DNA of 64,000 bases from Pseudoteredinibacter isoporae_A (lineage in GTDB: Bacteria; Pseudomonadota; Gammaproteobacteria; Pseudomonadales; Cellvibrionaceae), in the NCBI RefSeq assembly GCF_040372805.1, contig NZ_BAABWJ010000001.1, positions 310,001 to 374,000 on the forward strand, written 5' to 3'. This document shows positions 53,790-62,075 of this stretch, piece by piece (positions within the stretch are counted from its first letter, which is position 1; the number at the start of each line of letters is the position of its first letter). Below the pieces are notes generated by a model. The model did not search any database. It saw only the letters and a list, made by a program, of their open reading frames with translations, and had not been told where the DNA came from. A program made the translations under genes and the position numbers.

Positions 53790-54608
53790 TCAGGGCAAGC
53801 GCCAAAGTTCCAACTCGCCAAATTCATCACACACATTGCTGTTGACCAGCCGCTCAATCTGAACCGGTATCGCGCTGGGCAAGGTTTTATTGAGCGTCTC
53901 TATCGCCAGCAGAAATTCGTCGTTACTACCCGCCAAAGGCTTACCTTTAAACGCCAGCATCACGACATTATCACAGCCCTCAACAGGCATCATCAGGAGC
54001 TTTTTCGAGAAGACACGGCGCAATATCAACGCTAACTGCAATAGAGATGAAGGCTCATTAATCGAAACATTCAATGCCAACACACCACGTTCATCGAGAC
54101 ATTCAAAACAGTTTTGAAAAAAAGCTTCCTCTCCCAGGCAGTCGGGCTGATCGGAGCCGGAAAATACATCCAAAACAATTAAATCAAACTGACGTTGACA
54201 TTGGGGAATAAAATCATTGATATCTTCTTGCAAGATCTCAAGCCCAAGCTCACCAGATTCAGGCACAAAGTATTCATGGTAGGCATGAAGGATATCCGGG
54301 CAGAGTTCACAGCAGCTGAAATGGCTGGCCAGACCAGCCCCACGAAACTGTCGAATTAAATCTCCACCGCCAAGTCCGGCCATTAATACCGTGTTTGGGC
54401 GAGATAACAAAGCCACATTCAACCATTGCGCATGGGGCAAGCAAGCTCGATGGCGCTCCCTTAAATCCATTACGCTCTGCACATGGCCGTCCACCTGCAA
54501 ATAACGGTAGCGATCGCTTTGCAGCACCTGAAGATCCCCAAAGCAACTGTCGCACTGCCACATCAACTCGGCATTTGCCGCTTTTAATTCATCCAGAATC
54601 CTATTCAT
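53790..54608 (-). CDS. Spermidine synthase-like (Rossmann) protein
   Basis: A 272-residue protein with the class I methyltransferase/polyamine synthase fold: nucleotide-binding LMAGLGGGDLIRQFRG, an acidic CCELCPDI at strand 2, and DLIVLDVFSGSDQPDCLGEEAFF at strand 4. It looks like SpeE but is short and lacks a clear polyamine motif, so it could be a methyltransferase-like protein of unknown substrate. Its start is 5 nt after the LysR stop, so it may be transcribed with that regulator. Confidence 0.75.
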   Translation of the reverse strand: MNRILDELKAANAELMWQCDSCFGDLQVLQSDRYRYLQVDGHVQSVMDLRERHRACLPHAQWLNVALLSRPNTVLMAGLGGGDLIRQFRGAGLASHFSCCELCPDILHAYHEYFVPESGELGLEILQEDINDFIPQCQRQFDLIVLDVFSGSDQPDCLGEEAFFQNCFECLDERGVLALNVSINEPSSLLQLALILRRVFSKKLLMMPVEGCDNVVMLAFKGKPLAGSNDEFLLAIETLNKTLPSAIPVQIERLVNSNVCDEFGELELWRLP

Positions 54609-54613
54609 AATTA

Positions 54614-55621
54614 TCAGGAACGCGTCCAGCGCCCTCGTTGTCCTGTTCGACCGAAAGCTGAATATGGGTTGTCATCTTCTTCTAGTTCAACATTGAAAAG
54701 CTGCGACAGGCCGACAATCTTTTCAGCAAGCCAGTTGTGCAGGGGGGAATTCTCCGTGCGCTTATGAGCAACCAGCACATAATTGATCTGAATTTCCTGA
54801 TGTGTCGGTAACGGCAAGCTCATTAGACCACCACCAAACTGCGCAAAGTCTGTCAGAAAGGGAGGCCCCATCATGATGCAATCCGTACGCCGCACTACCT
54901 CCATTGCCGTATATAGATGAGAGGTCTCAAAGACCTCTCGCACATCGTGTTCCAACTGATAAAAAACTTCACCAACTTGGTCTATCAGCTCCATCTCTTC
55001 AACATTGGGCATATACAGAGCCACTCGAGGAAATTGAATAATCGAATCCCAGTCAGGCTTGCGCTGGCGACGCAACGGATGCCCCTTGCGCACCAACAAA
55101 ACAGGCTTGGTCGAACCCAGGTTTTGCAGATTGAACTCCGGTCGATAATGGCTGCGACGAACGTGGATGGCGAAATCCAGGCTCCCCTCCGTCAACTCAT
55201 CCAACTGCCTCTCAACGCGGGACAGGGTCGTTACTCGCAGCAAAGGAGCCTCTTTCTGCAGAAGCTGCATCAAGGCTGGCAGCAAAACAACTCCCACATA
55301 CTCCGATACCGCAATAGAGATTTCACCCTCGAAGGTCTTCGGGTCAAACTGCTGGCCCGCAGTGATCGACTGTACCTGGGCTAAGACCCCCTGTATCTGG
55401 GATTGCAGTTCCAGAGCCCTGGGCGTCGGCACCATACCGTGGGAGCTGCGGGTAAATAGGGGATCATCAAATAACTCACGCAGCCGCCCGAGTGTTTTAC
55501 TCATGGCGGACTGGGTAATGAACAGGCGATCGGCTGCCCGCGAAACGTGCTTTTCTTCCAGCAGAACCTGAAAGGCAACCAGAAGGTTTAAGTCCATTCT
55601 GGCCAACTGACGTGTATCCAT
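54614..55621 (-). CDS. LysR-family regulator (NodD-like)
   Basis: A 335-residue LTTR: HTH (KHVSRAADRLFITQSAMSKTLGRLRELFDDPLFTRSSHGM) plus effector domain, with a 25-residue polar C-terminal extension (EDDNPYSAFGRTGQRGRWTRS region). It is paralogous to the LysR at 47905. Start ATG 55621. A perfect palindrome 28-42 nt upstream holds a T-N11-A box and is probably its own operator. The divergent neighbour is a small-peptide transcription unit (55781). Confidence 0.9.
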   Translation of the reverse strand: MDTRQLARMDLNLLVAFQVLLEEKHVSRAADRLFITQSAMSKTLGRLRELFDDPLFTRSSHGMVPTPRALELQSQIQGVLAQVQSITAGQQFDPKTFEGEISIAVSEYVGVVLLPALMQLLQKEAPLLRVTTLSRVERQLDELTEGSLDFAIHVRRSHYRPEFNLQNLGSTKPVLLVRKGHPLRRQRKPDWDSIIQFPRVALYMPNVEEMELIDQVGEVFYQLEHDVREVFETSHLYTAMEVVRRTDCIMMGPPFLTDFAQFGGGLMSLPLPTHQEIQINYVLVAHKRTENSPLHNWLAEKIVGLSQLFNVELEEDDNPYSAFGRTGQRGRWTRS

Positions 55622-55648
55622 GGTGTATTTACATCGTTTTTATTAGTT

Positions 55649-55663
55649 ATGAATTGAATTCAT
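55649..55663. promoter_or_regulatory. LysR-box palindrome
   Basis: ATGAATT-G-AATTCAT is a perfect 15-bp palindrome containing a T-N11-A LysR motif. It lies between the LysR start (55621) and the promoter candidate for the divergent small-peptide gene (55685-55714), the expected place for an LTTR that controls both. Confidence 0.65.
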
Positions 55664-55684
55664 TATAGCTAGTAATCTAAACCA

Positions 55685-55714
55685 TTGGAAACATATCAGC
55701 TCAATAACTAGACT
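55685..55714 (+). promoter_or_regulatory. Candidate promoter of the 23-aa peptide gene
   Basis: TTGGAA (55685-55690) and TAGACT (55709-55714) are 18 nt apart, each matching 4 of 6 consensus bases. A weak promoter of the sort often activated by an LTTR bound upstream, here at 55649-55663. Confidence 0.4.
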
Positions 55715-55780
55715 ACACACATCTTAAAGAACACGGCGAATTACTCGCCACCAACCCTAACTTAGCAGGAGATTAGACAC

Positions 55781-55852
55781 ATGTTGCAAGCAGCATTCGG
55801 TATTTATCTAGCCCTGTTGGCTTTCATCGCCGTACAGGATTTAACTAAGTAA
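55781..55852 (+). CDS. Predicted 23-residue hydrophobic peptide
   Basis: ATG 55781 to TAA 55852 encodes a 23-residue peptide beginning MLQAAFGIYLALLAFIAV and ending QDLTK: one transmembrane helix with a short polar tail. A strong ribosome site AGGAG (55767-55771) lies 9 nt upstream. A 9-bp inverted repeat (TAAGTAAGC / GCTTACTTA, 55846-55870) covers the stop codon, and a T-rich terminator follows at 55922. The unit is bounded by the divergent LysR gene and this terminator, so it is transcribed on its own. I recognise no family; it could be a small membrane regulator, or the transcript could be an sRNA. Confidence 0.55.
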   Translation: MLQAAFGIYLALLAFIAVQDLTK

Positions 55853-55921
55853 GCTTGCGAGGCTTACTTAAGCAGTCAGTTTCATCATCGCTTCTTCTCT
55901 ATTATTTAGAGATTTTTTTAG

Positions 55922-55954
55922 ACCGCTAAGCCCCAATGGCCTAGCGGTTTTTTT
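55922..55954 (+). terminator. Rho-independent terminator of the small-peptide unit
   Basis: ACCGCTAAGCC / GGCCTAGCGGT (one mismatch) with a 5-nt loop is followed by seven T. It stands 70 nt after the peptide stop and about 90 nt before the DUF2252 gene. Confidence 0.88.
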
Positions 55955-56047
55955 ATGTCTGTTCTTCAGTAAATCCCCAGCATACTGCCGTCACTCAATG
56001 GCTGATACACTCGTCTAAGCAATACAAATGCAGTAGATGGAGCCATC

Positions 56048-57349
56048 ATGTCAGCGAGACCCGCCGAAATTCAAGAGTGTTTGGAACGCATAGACCAGCA
56101 ACTGGGCATTCCTAAACATTACAAAATGAGCTCGAGCCCTTTTATCTTCTTCCGAGGTTCAGCGTCCCTGTTTTATCAAGATCTCGCTTCTGGTTTGCTG
56201 CAGGTACCAAAACCCCTGCAATCATTACCCCTGACCACGATTATGGGCGATTGCCACAGCTCCAACTTTGGCTTTCTGAGTGAAGAAGGGTCCCACAGTA
56301 GTGACATCATCTTCAGCCCCAATGATTTTGATGATGCCTGCATCGGCCATGCCAGCTGGGACCTATTGCGTTTCTGCTGCAGCTTGTTCCTATGCGCCGC
56401 ACATTGCCAGGCCATCAGTCGGGGAGACATAGCGAGCGACGCAGGCCAAGGCAAAGCTTACGTCGACCAAAGTGGGGCTGAAGACGCCGCCTTCGCCTTT
56501 GTGAGCGCTTATGGCAAGGCCTGCAACAGTCAGGAGAAAGCAGGCTACCAAAGTGGACTCGATCAATTTCCCGAACAGCACTTCTTGTTTAAAAGCTTTA
56601 ACAAAGCCAGACGACGGGCCGCGGGCGGTGAAGATTTCTACCGTAAAAGCGCCATTGCCAAATCCGTTGACTTGGACTCCTACCCCTTAACATTCGCCCG
56701 CCGAGCAGAACGTTTTGAACGACTCCATGAAGATGAATTCAGCACCCTTCATTTCGATCTATCCCCTTTTGTTGATGATTGCATTCTGGATATTGTCAAA
56801 CGTCTCAATGCCGGAACCGGCTCAGTAAACATGGACCGCTACTATCTGCTCGTCGGCCCCAAAGACGCCGGTAAACATGAGCTGGAATTGTGCCACCTGG
56901 TCGAAGTTAAACATCAGCGAGAGGCGGCACCTATTTATTATTTTCCGGAACTGAGCCCTAACAATCGTCTGAACCCGGCCCACTTAACCGTCATGTGCCA
57001 ACGGCGCATGCAGCGCTCACCCGATATGGTACTGGATGAAACCGAGTGGCGAGACGGTCATTGGCTCATCCGCTCAAGGCACCACGCCCGACTGGGTTTC
57101 GACCCGGAAGATATTGCTCTCGGGAAAAAAGCCACCAAAGGTGGATTCAAAGAGTACGCTGAGGCTTGCGGCACCGCCCTGGCCCTTGCCCACAGCCGAG
57201 GCGACAGACGTTCGCAACAATTTGAACAATCTGTGCGGCAATATCTCATTGGGCAGGAACACCATATTGTCAAAGCCGCCAAAGCCTATGCGGATCAGGT
57301 GAATGAAGACTGCCAGATTTTACAGCAATTACTGACGAACAAAGGATAA
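56048..57349 (+). CDS. DUF2252 family protein
   Basis: A 433-residue cytoplasmic protein of the kinase-like DUF2252 family. The family hallmarks are IFFRGSASLFYQDLA, GDCHSSNFGF, NDFDDACIGHASWDLLRF and, near the C-terminus, YAEACGTALALAHSRGDRR. Distant similarity to aminoglycoside-phosphotransferase-like kinases has been noted for the family; activity is unproven. GGAG lies 6 nt before ATG 56048. The next gene starts 3 nt after its stop, so the two are tightly coupled. Confidence 0.9.
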   Translation: MSARPAEIQECLERIDQQLGIPKHYKMSSSPFIFFRGSASLFYQDLASGLLQVPKPLQSLPLTTIMGDCHSSNFGFLSEEGSHSSDIIFSPNDFDDACIGHASWDLLRFCCSLFLCAAHCQAISRGDIASDAGQGKAYVDQSGAEDAAFAFVSAYGKACNSQEKAGYQSGLDQFPEQHFLFKSFNKARRRAAGGEDFYRKSAIAKSVDLDSYPLTFARRAERFERLHEDEFSTLHFDLSPFVDDCILDIVKRLNAGTGSVNMDRYYLLVGPKDAGKHELELCHLVEVKHQREAAPIYYFPELSPNNRLNPAHLTVMCQRRMQRSPDMVLDETEWRDGHWLIRSRHHARLGFDPEDIALGKKATKGGFKEYAEACGTALALAHSRGDRRSQQFEQSVRQYLIGQEHHIVKAAKAYADQVNEDCQILQQLLTNKG

Positions 57350-57352
57350 GTG

Positions 57353-59215
57353 ATGCCAACACCGCGTGAGCTGCCCGATGTATTAGCGGGGCCCATTCTG
57401 CGTCATATTGATCAACACACATTTACCTTATGGCTGGCTACCCGCAAACCTTTGCAGGGGCAACTCCTGATAAGCGACGAGTACGAACAAGAGCAGCGTT
57501 TTGACATAGACGACAACATCTGCGACAGCATCCAGCTGGGCCAACATTGTTTTATCCATTTATTGCAGGTTGCGGTAGAGCTTAACAGTGAGCACGATTA
57601 TTTTTATTGCCTGAGCGATCTGCACGAAGCCTGCGACGCGCCTTTATCCTATCCAGGCGACAGAGGTACGCGCTTTCGACGTAAAGCCGAGATCGACAGA
57701 ATTTGGCACGGCTCCTGTCGCAAGCCCCACCACCCTCAACGTGATGCTATCGCCAGCATGGATGATCGCCTTGCCCAGATGAGCGACAGCGAAGAGCGTC
57801 CGGCTTTGCTCATGATGAGTGGGGATCAAATTTACGCCGATGATGTTGCTGGCCCAACCCTGGCCGCGATCCACCAGGTTATTGAACATTTTGGTTTATT
57901 TTGCGAGCGCTGGGAAGGCGCAATGGCAAACAGTCAGGACGCACTCCTGAATCACCCTTATTGTTATTACCAACGGGAAAAGCTCTTACCTCAGGATAAA
58001 AGCAATCAAGAAGTTAGCGACAGCTTTTTCCGGGGCGCACGCAAACCAATATTCACGTCAGCAGGTGCCCACAATCATTTGATCACCCTGGCCGAAAGCA
58101 TCGCCATGTATTTGCTGTGCTGGTCACCGGGTTTATGGAAAGTCATTGACTGGCAAGAAGCTCGCAACCGAATTCCGGAGGAGTATCTCGAACGATACGA
58201 CCGGGAAAAACAGACCTTGGATGGGTTTATTCGTGAACTACCCAAAGTTCAACGCGTATTGGCCAGTCTGCCCTGCTATATGATTTTTGATGATCATGAC
58301 GTGACTGATGACTGGAATTTGACGCGTGGCTGGGAAGAAGCGGCCTATAACAATCCTCTCTCACGGCGCATTATCGGTAACACACTGATCGCCTACTGGC
58401 TGTGCCAGGGCTGGGGCAATCAACCGGAAACGCTTCAACCATTGCGTGACCGCACTCGGCATTGCTTCCAAGCAGACGGCATCGCTGAGCATGAGGCGCT
58501 TATTGATACTGTTCTGGATTGGGAACACTGGCATTACTGTATCGACACAAAACCGAAAGTGATTGTGCTGGACACGCGCACCCATCGCTGGCGCTCAGAA
58601 AGCAGCCCCGGAAAACCTTCAGGATTGATGGACTGGGAAAGCCTCAGCGAATTACAACAGGAACTGATCGGTGAAGAATCGGTCATCATGGTTTCACCGG
58701 CGCCCGTATTCGGGGTCAAGCTGATTGAAGTTATCCAACGAATGTTTACCTTCTTCGGCAAACCTTTATTGGTTGATGCCGAAAACTGGATGGCTCACCC
58801 CGGTGCGGCGAATGTCATGCTGAACATTTTTCTGCATGCGAAAACACCCCCCAATTTTATTATTCTCTCTGGCGATGTGCACTACTCCTTTGCTTACGAC
58901 ATCACTCTTCGCTTTCGTAAAAACAGCCCTCGCATTCTTCAGGCAACTGCCAGTGGCTTTAAGAACGCCTTCCCTGGGACCTTGTTGAGCTGGCTCGACC
59001 GGCTCAACCGTTTATTTTACGGATCGCGTTCGCCACTCAACTGGTTTACTCAACGACGCCGTATGCGCATACGCCACCGACGCCCCAACGATAAAAAAAG
59101 CCGTACGTTATACAATCAAGCTGGCTATGGCGAACTGCTTCTCGCTGACAACATTGAAGATGTTGAAGTCAAGGTGCACGCCAGCAACGGTGAAACGGTT
59201 ACATTTTTTGATTAA
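57353..59215 (+). CDS. PhoD-like metallophosphatase
   Basis: A 620-residue phosphatase of the PhoD-like family. An N-terminal beta domain of about 100 residues precedes the catalytic part with SDLHE (near 88), MMSGDQIYADDVAGP (near 155), MIFDDHDVTDDWNLTRGW (near 310) and ILSGDVHYSFAYDI (near 505), all metal ligands in order. No signal peptide or Tat motif is visible, so it is probably cytoplasmic, unlike classical PhoD. ATG 57353 is chosen over GTG 57350. Coupling to DUF2252 suggests they act on the same substrate. Confidence 0.88.
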   Translation: MPTPRELPDVLAGPILRHIDQHTFTLWLATRKPLQGQLLISDEYEQEQRFDIDDNICDSIQLGQHCFIHLLQVAVELNSEHDYFYCLSDLHEACDAPLSYPGDRGTRFRRKAEIDRIWHGSCRKPHHPQRDAIASMDDRLAQMSDSEERPALLMMSGDQIYADDVAGPTLAAIHQVIEHFGLFCERWEGAMANSQDALLNHPYCYYQREKLLPQDKSNQEVSDSFFRGARKPIFTSAGAHNHLITLAESIAMYLLCWSPGLWKVIDWQEARNRIPEEYLERYDREKQTLDGFIRELPKVQRVLASLPCYMIFDDHDVTDDWNLTRGWEEAAYNNPLSRRIIGNTLIAYWLCQGWGNQPETLQPLRDRTRHCFQADGIAEHEALIDTVLDWEHWHYCIDTKPKVIVLDTRTHRWRSESSPGKPSGLMDWESLSELQQELIGEESVIMVSPAPVFGVKLIEVIQRMFTFFGKPLLVDAENWMAHPGAANVMLNIFLHAKTPPNFIILSGDVHYSFAYDITLRFRKNSPRILQATASGFKNAFPGTLLSWLDRLNRLFYGSRSPLNWFTQRRRMRIRHRRPNDKKSRTLYNQAGYGELLLADNIEDVEVKVHASNGETVTFFD

Positions 59216-59277
59216 GAAAATCAGTTTATCAAAAGAGGAATTCCCTTTAAGATTTAACGCCAACAGGAGGGGCAAAC

Positions 59278-59748
59278 ATGTATCAGAATCGACCAGCCAT
59301 GGCCATAGGTACATTGGCAATACTGACCATCATCTTTATCGCATTGATTATGCTGGCCTTTTGGGCCTGGCCAAAGTACAACGTATACAAGCAGGAACTC
59401 AATGGCCAAGCAGCGCTGAAAGAAGCCGAATGGTCGAAGCAAATACTGATTGAAGAAGCCAAGGCGCGTGAACAAGCTGCATTAATGCAGGCGAAAGCAC
59501 GTGTGACACTGGCTGAAGCTGAGGGAAAAGCAAAAATTGCTCGCGCCAAAGCAGAAGGTCTTGCCGATATTGAACGTGCGAAGGCCGCTGCGGAAGCTAA
59601 TCGTATTATTGGCGAGTCCTTGAAAAACAATGAGGAATATCTGCGCTATATATGGATCAAGGGATTGCAGGATGGCAAAGGCGAGCGCATATACATCCCC
59701 ACCGAGGCTGGCCTGCCAATTCTAGAGGCAGGACAAGCCCGAAAATAA
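59278..59748 (+). CDS. Small membrane coiled-coil protein (SPFH/prohibitin-like stub)
   Basis: A 156-residue protein: one TM helix (residues about 8-31) and a long Ala/Glu/Lys-rich coiled coil (about 40-125, with ARVTLAEAEGKAKIARAKAEGLADIERAKAAAEANRIIGESLK cut across). The coiled coil resembles the C-terminal part of HflC/HflK and stomatin, but the SPFH domain is absent. A strong AGGAGGGG site precedes ATG 59278. It lies 62 nt after the PhoD-like gene on the same strand and ends 2 nt before the convergent solute-binding gene. Relatives of this short form exist in several Gammaproteobacteria; function unknown. Confidence 0.7.
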   Translation: MYQNRPAMAIGTLAILTIIFIALIMLAFWAWPKYNVYKQELNGQAALKEAEWSKQILIEEAKAREQAALMQAKARVTLAEAEGKAKIARAKAEGLADIERAKAAAEANRIIGESLKNNEEYLRYIWIKGLQDGKGERIYIPTEAGLPILEAGQARK

Positions 59749-59750
59749 CT

Positions 59751-60566
59751 CTAGAGACGAGCACCTTCACCATAATAGTGCTTCAGTAAACGTTGGTAGT
59801 CGGCGCTGGAATAAAATTCTTTCAGCGCTGCTTCCATCTTACTTTTTAACCGCTGATGTCCACGTTTCTTTGAAAACACAATATAAGTTGGCCATTCAAG
59901 TACGGTACCGTCTTCGCCATCTGAAAAATTGACTGCGACCACCTTCTCACTCACACCCATTTTCTTCAGGGCCCAAGCAACCCGAATCGCATCGCCAGCA
60001 ATCACATCGACACGCCCCTGCAAAAGCATTTTTACATTACTCTCGGTGTCATTAGAAATCGTATTACTGGAAAAACGCTGATCAATTGCCTCGCGCAAAA
60101 TACCGTGACCATATAAACAACCACGCTCGGTTCCGATACGGTATCGTCCCGCCTGCTGATAATTCGAGGCCAACTCAACAGCACGTGACTTCAAACGATA
60201 CAAACGATAGCGCTCCACAATGATCGGCGTAGTCATATAGTCTCCCCAGCGTTCACGCGCTTTATCGACGCCCGACATAAAAACAAAATCGCTGGTACCA
60301 TCTTCGGCCCAACGCAGGGCGCGCTTCCAGGGTTGAATACGAATATCAATGGGAGCCAGGCGAACTCGCTCTTCAAGCTCCCGGATAATATCGACAGCCA
60401 AGCCCTTGAGCTGCCCATGTTCTTTATAGACATAGGGAGGCACCAAAGTCGTACTGGCGATAAGAGTATTGGCGTAAGAGACAGAAGGTGTTGTCGAGAC
60501 TGGATTGGCCAAGCAGTCTAATGCAAACCAGTTAATCAGCAGAAAGAAAACAGCAGCTTTATACAT
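59751..60566 (-). CDS. Periplasmic solute-binding-like protein (SBP_bac_3 type)
   Basis: A 271-residue exported protein with signal peptide MYKAAVFFLLINWFALDCLA. The type 2 periplasmic-binding fold shows TLVPPYVYKEHGQLKGLAVDIIRELEER cut across residues about 40-65, RIQPWKRALRWAEDGTSDFVF, RYRIGTERGCLYG and GRVDVIAGDAIRVAWALKKMG. No transporter permease is nearby, so it is probably a sensor or orphan binding protein, as is common in marine Gammaproteobacteria. ATG 60566 is chosen over GTG 60581. Confidence 0.8.
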   Translation of the reverse strand: MYKAAVFFLLINWFALDCLANPVSTTPSVSYANTLIASTTLVPPYVYKEHGQLKGLAVDIIRELEERVRLAPIDIRIQPWKRALRWAEDGTSDFVFMSGVDKARERWGDYMTTPIIVERYRLYRLKSRAVELASNYQQAGRYRIGTERGCLYGHGILREAIDQRFSSNTISNDTESNVKMLLQGRVDVIAGDAIRVAWALKKMGVSEKVVAVNFSDGEDGTVLEWPTYIVFSKKRGHQRLKSKMEAALKEFYSSADYQRLLKHYYGEGARL

Positions 60567-60699
60567 CGTAATACTCGCCACTTCTTGTTGAATTTAATTA
60601 TTGTTGAAGCATGATTAAAGCCCTATCAAAGGTCAAATACCATGACCAATTTAAGTGAGAAAGCGGTTCAAAAGCGGACCAACGGAATCCAGTAGGCAC

Positions 60700-60730
60700 A
60701 AAAAAGCCGGACATAAAATCCGGCTTTTTT
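60700..60730. terminator. Bidirectional terminator between purA and the solute-binding gene
   Basis: AAAAAAGCCGGA / TCCGGCTTTTTT (60700-60711, 60719-60730) with a 7-nt loop. The T run on the minus strand serves purA, 16 nt after its stop codon. Confidence 0.9.
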
Positions 60731-60745
60731 GAAACCGCGAATCGC

Positions 60746-62038
60746 TTAGGCGAAGGGCTGTCGCAGAATAATGGTTTCTACGCGATCCGGACCGGTTGAA
60801 ACGATATCCACAGGCGCACCGACCAGCTCTTCAAGTCGGGCAATGTAATCCCGGGCCGCTTGAGGGAGTGCGTCAATGGATTGGGCACCCACCGTGGAAT
60901 CGGTCCAGCCAGGCATCTCTTCGTAAACGGGTTGCACATCTTCCCAACCTTCGGAATCGAAAGGAACGGAAATCGCATTGCCTTCTTTATCCTGATAGCC
61001 GACACAAATTTTCACGCACTCAAGACCATCCAATACATCCAGCTTGGTCAGGCACAAGCCTGAGATGGAATTAATACGAATGGCATGCTTAACGGCTACC
61101 GCATCGAACCAGCCGGTACGACGCTCGCGACCGGTAGTGGCACCAAATTCGTGGCCAACGACACCGAGGTGTTTACCCACTTCACAAGACAACTCGGTCG
61201 GGAACGGACCGGAACCTACACGAGTGGTGTAAGCCTTGGTAATGCCCAACACATAATCCAGATACAGCGGGCCAAAACCGGAACCGGTTGCCGTGCCACC
61301 GGCGGTTGTGTTGGAAGACGTTACAAACGGATAGGTACCGTGATCGATGTCGAGCAACGAACCCTGGGCACCTTCAAACAGAATATTTTCACCCGTTTCG
61401 CGGGCGTTGTGCAGCATATCGGTCACATCGGCAACCAATGGGCGCAGCTCTTCGCCCCAGGCCAAAGCATCTGCCAGCACTTTATCGTAATCCAGTGGTT
61501 CAGCTTTATAGTAATGCTCGATCGCAAAGTTATGGTATTCCAGCACGTCTTTCAGCTTTGTCGCAAAGCGCTCTGGATTCATTAAATCACCCAGTCGAAG
61601 ACCACGGCGAGCAACTTTATCTTCATAGGCCGGACCAATACCGCGACCTGTCGTACCGATCTTCTTACTGCCACGGGCCGCTTCGCGAGCCTGATCCAGA
61701 GAAACATGGTAAGGCAGAATCAGCGGGCAGGACGGGGACAGACGCAGACGCTCGCGAACCGGTACACCTTTGGCTTCCAGCTCAGCCATTTCCTTCAATA
61801 ACGCGTCGGGCGCCAACACCACACCGTTGCCGATCATGCAGGTCACACCATCGCGAAGGATGCCCGAGGGGATCAGGTGTAAAACCGTTTTTTCACCTTC
61901 GATCACCAGAGTATGGCCAGCATTGTGTCCGCCTTGGAAACGAGCCACCAGAGAAACTTGATCGGTGAGCAGATCTACGATCTTGCCCTTACCCTCGTCG
62001 CCCCACTGGGTGCCTAAAATAACTACGTTCTTGCCCAT
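60746..62038 (-). CDS. purA: Adenylosuccinate synthetase
   Basis: A 430-residue GTP-dependent enzyme of AMP biosynthesis that converts IMP and aspartate to adenylosuccinate. GTQWGDEGKGKIVD at the N-terminus, QGGHNAGHT, GTTGRGIGPAYEDK, FEGAQGSLLDIDHGTYPFVTSSN cut across residues about 220-245, and RERRTGWFDAVA are all present. Start ATG 62038; it follows hisZ by 37 nt in the conserved hflC-hisZ-purA order. Confidence 0.98.
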   Translation of the reverse strand: MGKNVVILGTQWGDEGKGKIVDLLTDQVSLVARFQGGHNAGHTLVIEGEKTVLHLIPSGILRDGVTCMIGNGVVLAPDALLKEMAELEAKGVPVRERLRLSPSCPLILPYHVSLDQAREAARGSKKIGTTGRGIGPAYEDKVARRGLRLGDLMNPERFATKLKDVLEYHNFAIEHYYKAEPLDYDKVLADALAWGEELRPLVADVTDMLHNARETGENILFEGAQGSLLDIDHGTYPFVTSSNTTAGGTATGSGFGPLYLDYVLGITKAYTTRVGSGPFPTELSCEVGKHLGVVGHEFGATTGRERRTGWFDAVAVKHAIRINSISGLCLTKLDVLDGLECVKICVGYQDKEGNAISVPFDSEGWEDVQPVYEEMPGWTDSTVGAQSIDALPQAARDYIARLEELVGAPVDIVSTGPDRVETIILRQPFA

Positions 62039-62075
62039 GTTTTCACGCTCTTAAACTGAATAAAGCTTTACTGGC

